A stretch of DNA of 64,000 bases from Streptococcus cuniculi (GTDB lineage: Bacteria; Bacillota; Bacilli; Lactobacillales; Streptococcaceae). Positions 44,794 through 52,674 of the stretch are shown here, piece by piece (positions within the stretch are counted from its first letter, which is position 1; each line of letters starts with the position of its first letter). The notes beneath the pieces were generated by a model. It saw only the letters and a program-made list of their open reading frames with translations. It made no database searches and was not told the DNA's origin. A program made the position numbers and the translations under genes. The stretch spans positions 1 through 64,000 of the forward strand of contig NZ_MSJM01000007.1 in NCBI RefSeq assembly GCF_001921845.1. The letters run 5' to 3'.

Positions 44794-44880
44794 AAATTTT
44801 TTCAAAATGGATTTGGGGTACCGAGGAAGGGGACTTTTTCCAAATCGGGGGCTTTTTAAAATGAAAAGGGGTAAAAACTC
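44781..44880 (+). other. Candidate cos region
   Basis: A strongly biased stretch between HNH and terS: C7 at 44781-44787, TTTGGGGTACCGAGGAAGGG, then TCGGGGGC. It holds the palindrome GGTACC (44817-44822). The position matches cos sites of HK97-like phages. The cut point cannot be set from sequence alone. Confidence 0.4.
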
Positions 44881-44907
44881 GCATGTTCTTTAGAAAGGGG
44901 TGAGATT

Positions 44908-45291
44908 TTGGCTAGACCTATCACAAAGAAATCAATCGTGTCAAAGGTCAAAAAAACAATGAATGAACTCGGGACCTATCGCAAGGAATTTGACCAGGTC
45001 ATCGAAGTTTATTCAGGTATGTTGTTTCAGTATCAAGAATACGAAAAGCAACATGCCGAAGCTGGCTACCCAGTCACAGAAATCTATGTGAATAACGCAG
45101 GAGCTGAGAACGAGCGGAAAGTTCCGATTATTTCAGTAATGGAAACATTAAGAAAAGACATCTTGTCTTACTCAAATCAGCTAATGCTGAACCCGAAAGC
45201 GCTTGGTGAATCGTTTGAAAAAGACGACAAGGAATCACCTTTAAAGGCTGTCTTTGCACGACAACCAAAACGAGGTGGTCCTCATGGATAA
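44908..45291 (+). CDS. terS: Terminase small subunit (P27 family)
   Basis: 127 aa, P27-like ([24 protein letters not shown]..). TTG start 44908 with GAAAGGGG upstream. Recognises the packaging site and hands DNA to TerL. It overlaps terL by 8 nt. Confidence 0.87.
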   Translation: MARPITKKSIVSKVKKTMNELGTYRKEFDQVIEVYSGMLFQYQEYEKQHAEAGYPVTEIYVNNAGAENERKVPIISVMETLRKDILSYSNQLMLNPKALGESFEKDDKESPLKAVFARQPKRGGPHG

Positions 45292-46984
45292 TCTAACAAG
45301 AGCGAAAAAATATGCTGAACGTGTCATCAGCGGTGACATTGTAGCCTGCAAGGAAACTATCTTAGCTGCGAAGCGATTTTTTAAAGACTTGAAAAATCCA
45401 GCTTACGAATTAGATTTGGATATGGTTGATTTTGCGGTTGATTTTATCGAAAATGCGATTGTTCATCAACAAGGCGATGATAAGTTCGGGATCTCTATTC
45501 GTGATAAGCCGTTAGTCTTGCAGGATTGGCAGCAATTCGTTGTTTTGAATTTGTTTGGTTTTTATCATGCAGGGACTGGTATCCGTCGTTTCAAAGAAGC
45601 ACTGATTATGCTTGCGCGGAAGAACGGGAAAACGGCATTTACTGCTGCGCTTACGATAACTTTCTCGCTGATGGACCGTTTAAGTGGTTCAAAGGCTTAT
45701 GTAGTCGCAAATAGTATCAAGCAGGCGATGGAGGCGTTCAGTTTTATTCAGTACAATGTCAAACGCTGGAAAGATAGCCATATCAAAATCAAGGATAATA
45801 ACGCAGAGCATTCGATTGCTGGTGATTATGGTGTCGAGGGCTCTTTTTATATCAATGCTCTTGCGAATGATGAAAGTCGCCTTGATTCATTGAATGGTAA
45901 TGTGATTATCATTGATGAAGCGCACACGATGAAGAATTCGAAAAAATATGGCTTGATGAAAAAAACGCAAAGTGCGTATACGAATAAAATTCTATTCGTG
46001 ATTTCAACTGCGGGAGATATTCCGACAGGATTTCTGGCAAATCGTCTGAAATATTGTAAAAAGGTACTTGAGGGAATCGTGGAAGACGAATCCCTTTTTA
46101 TGTTCATCTGCAAAGCTGATCAAAATAAAGAGGGGGATGTCGTTGACTATACGAATGAAGATGTATTAAAGATGGCAAATCCTTCCTGGGGTGTGACAGT
46201 ATCGCTTCAGGATTTGAAAGAAGAAGCAATGCAGGCCATGAACGACCCTCAGACACGCAATGAGTTCTTGAACAAGACGTTGAATGTGTTCACAAATAGC
46301 ATGAACGCATACTTTAACGTTGACGAGTTTATCGCAAGCGATGATGAGTATGATTGGTCTCTTGAAGAACTGGCCAAGTTGCCAATCCGTTGGTATGGCG
46401 GGGCGGACTTGTCAAAGTTACACGATTTGACAGCTGCGGCTCTATATGGTCGCTATGTTAAAGATGGGCGAGAGATTGATATTTGTATTACGCATGCTTT
46501 CTTTCCAATCGTGAATGCACACAAGAAGGCAAACGATGATGGAATTCCGTTGTTCGGCTGGAAAGATGATGGCTGGTTAACTATGAGCAATACGCCGACG
46601 GTTTTGTATGACGACATTGTCAACTGGTTTTTGAAGATGCGCAAAATGGGCTTTACGATTCCTAAAATCGGTTTTGACCGTAAATTTGGTCGCGAGTTTT
46701 ACCTGAAAATGCGAAAGGCAGGTATCAAGGTCGTGGACATGCCTCAATACTTTTGGAGGAAGTCAGAAGGTTTTCGTCGCATCGAGATGAAAGTCAAGAA
46801 CAAGGAGTTTTACTACTGTCATAGTGAAGCCTTTGAGTATTGCGTCGCAAATGTTAGAGCCATTGAAAAGACTGACGACATGATCCAATATGAAAAATTG
46901 GACGGCGACGGCGGAAAACAGCGTATTGATTTGTTTGACGCGGCGGTATTTGCTGCGTGTCAATGTTTGGAAGAGTTGAGGTAA
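45284..46984 (+). CDS. terL: Terminase large subunit
   Basis: 566 aa. N-terminal ATPase with Walker [10 protein letters not shown] (about 110) and Walker B VIIIDEAH (about 210). C-terminal RNase H-like nuclease with acidic residues ([18 protein letters not shown]). It cuts and pumps DNA into the prohead. ATG 45284 is used. Confidence 0.95.
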   Translation: MDNLTRAKKYAERVISGDIVACKETILAAKRFFKDLKNPAYELDLDMVDFAVDFIENAIVHQQGDDKFGISIRDKPLVLQDWQQFVVLNLFGFYHAGTGIRRFKEALIMLARKNGKTAFTAALTITFSLMDRLSGSKAYVVANSIKQAMEAFSFIQYNVKRWKDSHIKIKDNNAEHSIAGDYGVEGSFYINALANDESRLDSLNGNVIIIDEAHTMKNSKKYGLMKKTQSAYTNKILFVISTAGDIPTGFLANRLKYCKKVLEGIVEDESLFMFICKADQNKEGDVVDYTNEDVLKMANPSWGVTVSLQDLKEEAMQAMNDPQTRNEFLNKTLNVFTNSMNAYFNVDEFIASDDEYDWSLEELAKLPIRWYGGADLSKLHDLTAAALYGRYVKDGREIDICITHAFFPIVNAHKKANDDGIPLFGWKDDGWLTMSNTPTVLYDDIVNWFLKMRKMGFTIPKIGFDRKFGREFYLKMRKAGIKVVDMPQYFWRKSEGFRRIEMKVKNKEFYYCHSEAFEYCVANVRAIEKTDDMIQYEKLDGDGGKQRIDLFDAAVFAACQCLEELR

Positions 46985-46987
46985 AAA

Positions 46988-48187
46988 ATGAATTTGATTG
47001 ACAAAATTTTTCGGCGAAATAAAACGCCAACGATAAAACTGGTGGACAACAGGGATTTTTCGGCGCTGGTTAGTGATACGTATATTCCTCTTGATCGCAA
47101 TCCAGATGTTCAAATCTGCGTGAATCGCATTGCGGATTTAGTGTCAAACATGACAATATATCTGATGGAGAACACAGAAAAAGGGGACAGACGGGTCGTC
47201 AATGAGCTGTCTCGTAAGATTGATATTGAACCATGTCAAAATATGACACGGAAAAACTGGATATTTAAAATCGTTCAGGACCTTTTGTTGAATGGCGACG
47301 GAAATTCTATTGTTCATGTGAGTATGACAAGCGACGGCTATATCAAGAATTTAACGCCATTTCCGATGAACCAGGTATCGTATCGTTATACGAACAATGA
47401 TTCGTACACGATTCTCTACGATAATCAAGAGTACAAGTCAGATGAGGTGTTACATTTCGCTATCAATCCTGATCCAGAAAATTATTTCTTGGGGCGTGGA
47501 TATCGCCCACAATTGAGGGAAATTGTTGCCAATCTTAATCAGGCAACAAAAACTAAAAGTGACTTCATGCGCAGCAGAAGTTTGCCAAATCTGATTATAA
47601 AAGTAGATGCCTTTAGCGAAAAACTACAGAACGCTGAAGGGCGTGAAGAGCTACTAGACCGCTATTTTAAAGCGAGTAAAGCAGGCGAGCCACTGCTTGT
47701 CTCCGAGGAAATGTTCGACATTGAGCAGGTCAAACCGCTCACGCTAAAAGACATCGCCATCAACGAATCTGTAGAGATTGATAAAAAGACTGTTGCGGGA
47801 ATTTTTGGAGTTCCTGCTTTTATTTTGGGAGTTGGTTCGTTTGACAAAGATGAATACAACAACTTTATTACAAATCGCATTATGTCTCTTGCGCAAAACA
47901 TTGCACAGACACTAACGCGGGATTTGCTGGTGAGTCCAAATTTGTATTTCAAGTTCAATTCTCGCTCTCTATATGCCTACAATTTATCGGAGATTGTGAG
48001 TGTAGGGGTACAGATGATTGATAGAAATGCAATGAGACGAAACGAGCTTCGTGGGTGGATAGACCTTCCGCCAGACGATGAAATGGAGCAGTTGTTGGTA
48101 CTTGAAAACTACCTGCCTGCTGAAAAATTAGGTGATCAAAAGAAATTGAAAGGAGTTGATGATATAGATGAAACATCAGAAGCGTGA
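46988..48187 (+). CDS. Portal protein (HK97 family)
   Basis: 399 aa. Starts IDKIFRRNKTP and contains PVTKL-like middle segments (FGVPAFILGVGSFDKDEYNNF) typical of siphovirus portals. Forms the dodecameric DNA gate. Overlaps the protease gene. Confidence 0.9.
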   Translation: MNLIDKIFRRNKTPTIKLVDNRDFSALVSDTYIPLDRNPDVQICVNRIADLVSNMTIYLMENTEKGDRRVVNELSRKIDIEPCQNMTRKNWIFKIVQDLLLNGDGNSIVHVSMTSDGYIKNLTPFPMNQVSYRYTNNDSYTILYDNQEYKSDEVLHFAINPDPENYFLGRGYRPQLREIVANLNQATKTKSDFMRSRSLPNLIIKVDAFSEKLQNAEGREELLDRYFKASKAGEPLLVSEEMFDIEQVKPLTLKDIAINESVEIDKKTVAGIFGVPAFILGVGSFDKDEYNNFITNRIMSLAQNIAQTLTRDLLVSPNLYFKFNSRSLYAYNLSEIVSVGVQMIDRNAMRRNELRGWIDLPPDDEMEQLLVLENYLPAEKLGDQKKLKGVDDIDETSEA

Positions 48188-48743
48188 ATGTTATCGTAGC
48201 GCTGATTTTCAAACAAGGGAAGATTCTGAGACGGCTGAAAAGGTTTTATCTGGCTACTTTATCAAGTTTGAGGAAGAGACAGAGATTTTTCCGGGATATT
48301 TTGAAGTGATTGACAAGCAGTCGCTTGATGGTGTGCTTGAAAATTCAGATATTCGAGCCTTATTCAATCACGATACATCACTTGTTCTTGGGCGAACTGG
48401 TAACGGAACATTTATTCCTGAAGTTGATGAAATCGGTTTACGAGGCGACATTGTCATCAATCAAGATGACCCTGACGCAATTGGCGCATACGCTCGCGTT
48501 AAGCGGGGAGATGTGGTTGGGTGCAGTTTTGGCTTTATTCCAACAAAAATTGATACTCAACAGCGAGAAGATGGGTCTGTGATTGACCGCATTTTAAAAA
48601 TGGAATTGCTTGAGGTTAGTCCATGCACATTCCCAGCATACCCTAAAACGGAAATTGCAGCTCGTAATAAAGATTACGAGGCTTCGAAAATGGAACTGCT
48701 GAATCGCAGGAAAAATGAACTAAAGGAGAAATATCAACGATGA
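48168..48743 (+). CDS. Prohead protease (HK97, U35-like)
   Basis: 191 aa. Catalytic His in LFNHDTSLVLGRT and Ser in GCSFGF are visible. Cleaves the scaffold-like N-terminus of the capsid protein during head maturation. Confidence 0.9.
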   Translation: MKHQKRECYRSADFQTREDSETAEKVLSGYFIKFEEETEIFPGYFEVIDKQSLDGVLENSDIRALFNHDTSLVLGRTGNGTFIPEVDEIGLRGDIVINQDDPDAIGAYARVKRGDVVGCSFGFIPTKIDTQQREDGSVIDRILKMELLEVSPCTFPAYPKTEIAARNKDYEASKMELLNRRKNELKEKYQR

Positions 48744-49903
48744 ATAAAAATGTAATTTTAGGCGCTAAACTTCACTTACGCGAGCAATCACTTGCAGATA
48801 TACAAGTCGCACTTGATGATATTCAAGAGCGGACAGCAGCGGCACTTCGTGCGGTTGATGAAGCGCAAACGGAAGTTGAGCTTGATGAAGCGGATAAAAC
48901 GCTTGAAGAGCTTCAAAGTGAACTTGATGAAAAGCAATCCGAAAAAGCAAAACTCGAAGAGGAAATCGCAAGCATTAAAGCGGAACTTGAAGAGTTGAAA
49001 GATAAGACCCCAAAACAAACTGAAAAAGGAGAAAGAAAAATGGGCAAAAACATCGAAGTACGTAGCAAACTGAACGCATTTATCCGTTCGGAAGGAACCG
49101 AAAAAGAAGGTTTGAAGACGGTTGACGGAGGCGCGCTGATTCCCAATGAACTTTTGGCCCCGCAGAAAGAACCAGCAAAAGAAAAGAGCTTGTTGTCCCT
49201 AGTTAATGTTGTAAAAGTTACTTCAGGTTCAGGTAAATATCCAGTTCTTAGTAAGTCTGGCAAGAAGATGAACAGCGTTGCAGAACTTGCGAAAAATCCC
49301 GAGCTTGCAAAACCAAAAATCAAAAACGTTTCATACGATATTGAGACGTACCGTGGAAGCATTCCGATTTCCCAAGAGTTACTAGATGATGCTGACTACG
49401 ACATCATGGACCTTGTCCTCGAAGATGCCCAGGATCAAGCGGAAAACACGAAAGAATACGAGATTGCAACAATCTTGAAGACAGCAACTGCGAAATCTGC
49501 CGCAGGATTTGACGGATTGAAAGATGTTATCAATAGCATCAAATCTGTTTACAATGTCAGTCTTGTCGTGACCGATAGCATGTTTGCAGCAATGGATAAA
49601 GTCAAAGACAAAATCGGCAAGTACAGTTTGCAACCAGATGTTACTTCGCCAACAGGATATTCATTTGGCGGTCGTCATATCTACACTGTAGAAGATACAG
49701 TTTTCGGAGAGGAAGGGGATATGAAGGCGTTTGTTGGCGATGTCAAAGAGTTTGTGACATTGTTTGATCGCTTACAGCTTACTTTGAAATGGATTGATAG
49801 TGAAATTTATGGTCAACTTATAGGAATCTATGTTCGCTTCGATACTCAGAAGACCGATGAGAAAGCTGGTTACTTTGTGACATATACTGATGTTGCTGAA
49901 TAA
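48740..49903 (+). CDS. Major capsid protein (HK97 fold)
   Basis: 387 aa. The N-terminal delta/scaffold region (about 1-105) is a long charged coiled coil expected to be removed by the protease. The rest is the HK97 capsid domain (GGALIPNELLAP..YRGSIPISQELLDDADYD). Confidence 0.93.
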   Translation: MNKNVILGAKLHLREQSLADIQVALDDIQERTAAALRAVDEAQTEVELDEADKTLEELQSELDEKQSEKAKLEEEIASIKAELEELKDKTPKQTEKGERKMGKNIEVRSKLNAFIRSEGTEKEGLKTVDGGALIPNELLAPQKEPAKEKSLLSLVNVVKVTSGSGKYPVLSKSGKKMNSVAELAKNPELAKPKIKNVSYDIETYRGSIPISQELLDDADYDIMDLVLEDAQDQAENTKEYEIATILKTATAKSAAGFDGLKDVINSIKSVYNVSLVVTDSMFAAMDKVKDKIGKYSLQPDVTSPTGYSFGGRHIYTVEDTVFGEEGDMKAFVGDVKEFVTLFDRLQLTLKWIDSEIYGQLIGIYVRFDTQKTDEKAGYFVTYTDVAE

Positions 49904-49917
49904 TCGGAGGTGGATAT

Positions 49918-50199
49918 ATGAGCTATAAAGTTATTCGCTCATTCGCCGATGGAACAGACAAGGGAGCCGACTATCCAAACGGCTTTCTTTATTCTGTCGG
50001 GGACGTATATCCCCGTAGCGGTTATGAGCCGAGTGAAGATTTTTTACAATCATTGTTGAACGGAAGGAATACAACAGGGTCTATCTTTATTGCGTATGAT
50101 GAAGAACCACCAATCGACGTTCAAGAAGCGGCGCAAGAGACGCCCAAAATTGAAAAAAAGACAAGGAGTCGCAAGAAAAAAGATGAAGTAGGTGAGTAG
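49918..50199 (+). CDS. Head-associated small protein
   Basis: 93 aa. An N-terminal beta-rich part is followed by a Lys/Arg-rich tail (KKTRSRKKKDE). The position right after the capsid gene suggests a head or connector accessory. No family recognised. Confidence 0.55.
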   Translation: MSYKVIRSFADGTDKGADYPNGFLYSVGDVYPRSGYEPSEDFLQSLLNGRNTTGSIFIAYDEEPPIDVQEAAQETPKIEKKTRSRKKKDEVGE

Positions 50200-50200
50200 T

Positions 50201-50482
50201 ATGGACAATTACAAGCTACTAGAGCTTCTAAAACTAAAACTTGGAATCTCAACGGATTTACGTGATAAATTTCTGAAAAGTTTGTTATCAGCGGTTGAGT
50301 CTGAAATCGAAAACGTTTTGGGAATAACGCTTGACAACAACAGAACGGATCACACTCATTTCATCGTTGACTATGCGTATCATCGTTACACGAATCGAGA
50401 GAGTGCGTCGATTCCTCGTCATTTGCAATGGAGAATGCACAATCTAGCACTTGAAGCAAAGGAGGACGAACATGTGGAATGA
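50201..50482 (+). CDS. Head-tail connector (gp6-like)
   Basis: 93 aa, helical (LLELLKLKLGISTDLRDKFLKSLL..), typical of phage gp6-like DNA-packaging/connector proteins. Confidence 0.78.
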   Translation: MDNYKLLELLKLKLGISTDLRDKFLKSLLSAVESEIENVLGITLDNNRTDHTHFIVDYAYHRYTNRESASIPRHLQWRMHNLALEAKEDEHVE

Positions 50483-50768
50483 TGCAGTTGTTCTTATTGA
50501 GCGGATAGAGACAGGACTTGATTCGCTGAGACAGCCTATTTTTAGCGAATGGGAAACATTTGCTTTATGTAATATCCGTTCTGTTAGCCGCTCGGAATTT
50601 TATCAAGCGTCAAAGACTGATAATCGTCCGAGCCTTGTGATTGAAATGCACAAATACGAGTATGACAATCAACCAATCGCCCTTGTCAACGGCAAACGAC
50701 ACAAAGTATTGAAGACTTATAGCATAGACTTCGAGACAATCGAGTTGACGCTTGAAGAGGTGCTGTGA
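50472..50768 (+). CDS. Head closure protein
   Basis: 98 aa beta-rich protein (ERIETGLDSLRQPIFSEWETFALCNIRSV..) matching the phage head-tail joining pattern. Overlaps neighbours. Confidence 0.72.
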   Translation: MWNDAVVLIERIETGLDSLRQPIFSEWETFALCNIRSVSRSEFYQASKTDNRPSLVIEMHKYEYDNQPIALVNGKRHKVLKTYSIDFETIELTLEEVL

Positions 50769-51127
50769 TGGTAAGTACAAGTGATCTATCTCGTGAACTG
50801 GCCAAAGCACTTGCGGAATATTCAGAAGAGGTTGACAATGCGACAGATGAGCTTGCGAAAGCGACAGCAGACAAAGCAGTCAGCACGTTGAAGACGACAA
50901 GTCCGCGTAAAACATCAAAGTACGCAAGGCACTGGAAGGTTACCAAAAATAAGAAAGGAAATTATGTTGTCCATAATGCTCCACAAACTTATAGACTTAC
51001 ACATTTGCTTGAGAATAGTCATCTATTGCGAAATGGCGGGCGCAGCAGGGCGCAACCTCACATTGCACCAGTAGAAGAAATGGTCATCAAGGCAATGACA
51101 GAAGGCATAGAAAGGGTGATTCGTTGA
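50768..51127 (+). CDS. HK97 gp10-like tail completion protein
   Basis: 119 aa. C-terminal HLLENSHLLRNGGRSRAQPHIAPVEE is the hallmark of gp10-like proteins. ATG 50768 is used. Confidence 0.85.
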   Translation: MVSTSDLSRELAKALAEYSEEVDNATDELAKATADKAVSTLKTTSPRKTSKYARHWKVTKNKKGNYVVHNAPQTYRLTHLLENSHLLRNGGRSRAQPHIAPVEEMVIKAMTEGIERVIR

Positions 51128-51450
51128 TGGAACTTCACGAGTTTGCTAGTTTGCTTACGCAGACTGATTTGCTGGTACAGTATCATTCGTTTAAAAAAGG
51201 CGATGCCCCCAATCCTCCATATATCGTCTATACGGCGATTAAGCCTGAAACGGTGAGAGGTGACAATGAACGATACTATCAAATCGATACTGTATTAGTC
51301 GAATTAGTGACTGATTTGAAAGATTTAGATTTAGAACGAATCTTAGAGAGTTTGTTCGATGAAAACAAACTCTTTTATGAAATCGAAGACGAAAGTCACA
51401 TTGAAACAGAGGAGCTCTTCGTGAAGAGTTACTTAGTCTATTTATATTAA
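51127..51450 (+). CDS. Tail terminator / connector protein
   Basis: 107 aa. The position between gp10-like and major tail genes, and the pattern HSFKKGDAPNPPYIVY, fit the tail terminator (gpU-like) role. Confidence 0.72.
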   Translation: MELHEFASLLTQTDLLVQYHSFKKGDAPNPPYIVYTAIKPETVRGDNERYYQIDTVLVELVTDLKDLDLERILESLFDENKLFYEIEDESHIETEELFVKSYLVYLY

Positions 51451-51463
51451 AAAGGAGAAAACC

Positions 51464-52042
51464 ATGGTTGAAAATAAAGTTACTTTTGGACTTGAAAATG
51501 TCCACTGGGTAGAGATTGAAAGCGAAGATGTGAACGGCTTGCCGAAATATGCAACAAAAGTTAAACGGCTTCCAGGAGCAATCGAACTCACGATTGACCC
51601 GTCAGGGGATTCAAACCCTCTGAAAGCGGACAACATCAATTACTATATCTCAGAAAGCAATGACGGCTACAGCGGTAAGCTCAAGATTGCGAATTTGAAA
51701 AATGAATTTTGTGAGATTGTTTTGGGTGAGAAACTGGACCCGACTACGAAAGTCATGACAGAGGTATCAAATGCAATTAAGAAGAATATTGCGTTGATGT
51801 TCCAAATTGAAGGAGATGTGAAAGCCATCCGCCATGTATTGTACAATGTTGCGATTCAACGTCCGCCTGTTGGTTCAGGCACGAAAGATGGCGGGAATGT
51901 CAACACTCCTGAATTGAGTTTTGACGCTTCACCACGGCCAGTTGATAAAGTCGTCAAACGACGCACAACGGAAGAAACACCAAAAGATGTGTACGATAAG
52001 TGGTTCGAAAAACCATACGAGCCAGAAGTAGTATCTGACTAG
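51464..52042 (+). CDS. Major tail protein
   Basis: 192 aa phi13-like major tail subunit (VTFGLENVHWVEIE.. and KEGDVKAIRHVLYNV-like core). Strong RBS AAAGGAGA. Stacks as the tail tube. Confidence 0.88.
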   Translation: MVENKVTFGLENVHWVEIESEDVNGLPKYATKVKRLPGAIELTIDPSGDSNPLKADNINYYISESNDGYSGKLKIANLKNEFCEIVLGEKLDPTTKVMTEVSNAIKKNIALMFQIEGDVKAIRHVLYNVAIQRPPVGSGTKDGGNVNTPELSFDASPRPVDKVVKRRTTEETPKDVYDKWFEKPYEPEVVSD

Positions 52043-52050
52043 GAGGACAT

Positions 52051-52470
52051 ATGGAACGTACAGTAACGATTGATGAGAAGGATTGGAGATTGGGCTATAA
52101 TGCCTATACTCCAATCGCCTATAAGGCCGAATTTGGAAAAGATTACTTTCAAGAAATCATCGGCATGTTCAAGAACCATGGACAGTTGCAGGATATTTTG
52201 ATGATGGCCGAAAACGAGACATTCGAAGAAAGCAATATCAGTATCGAGATGATTGCTGATTTCGATATGACATTCTTCCACCGTTTATTCTATATCTTCG
52301 CAAAATCCGCAGATCCAAGAATCGGAACATTTGAGGAAGTATTTTCATCAATGGAGACATTTCCGCTTGATGTTGTCGCAAAACCTTTGATGGATATGCT
52401 GAAAGAGGGTATGCAGACTAAAAAAAAGTCGATGACAGCTCAAATGCAAGCGATGAAGTCTTTACAGTAG
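52051..52470 (+). CDS. Tail assembly chaperone gpG
   Basis: 139 aa between the major tail and tape measure genes. The end (MQTKKKSMTAQMQAMKSLQ) contains the run of eight A used for frameshifting. Binds the tape measure protein during tail assembly. Confidence 0.85.
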   Translation: MERTVTIDEKDWRLGYNAYTPIAYKAEFGKDYFQEIIGMFKNHGQLQDILMMAENETFEESNISIEMIADFDMTFFHRLFYIFAKSADPRIGTFEEVFSSMETFPLDVVAKPLMDMLKEGMQTKKKSMTAQMQAMKSLQ

Positions 52471-52637
52471 AGAGTTATCTTTCCTGCTGTAAAGAAACAG
52501 GCTTGTCAATTGATGATCTGAAACATATCACTCTTGGGATGGCCTTGGACTTTCAAACAGACTATGTCAACCTTCGTATGAATGACGAAGAAGGAAGTAC
52601 AAGACGAGCTACACAAGCAGATATAGACGCGTTTTGA
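52051..52637 (+). CDS. Tail assembly chaperone gpGT, made by -1 frameshift
   Basis: The heptamer A AAA AAG (52422-52428) in the gpG frame lets ribosomes slip back one base. The -1 frame then continues VDDSSNASDEVFTVESYL.. for about 70 codons to TGA 52635-52637, giving a ~195-aa fusion. The extension contains LSIDDLKHITLGMALDF, typical of gpT parts. The two products are needed in a fixed ratio. Confidence 0.8.
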
Positions 52638-52674
52638 TAACGCGTCTTTTCTATTCTAAATGAACGGAGGAGAA

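Noticed and set aside
44684..44893. ORF overlapping HNH and the cos-like region
   Set aside because: Out of frame with HNH, low-complexity product, and lies across the G/C-tract region.
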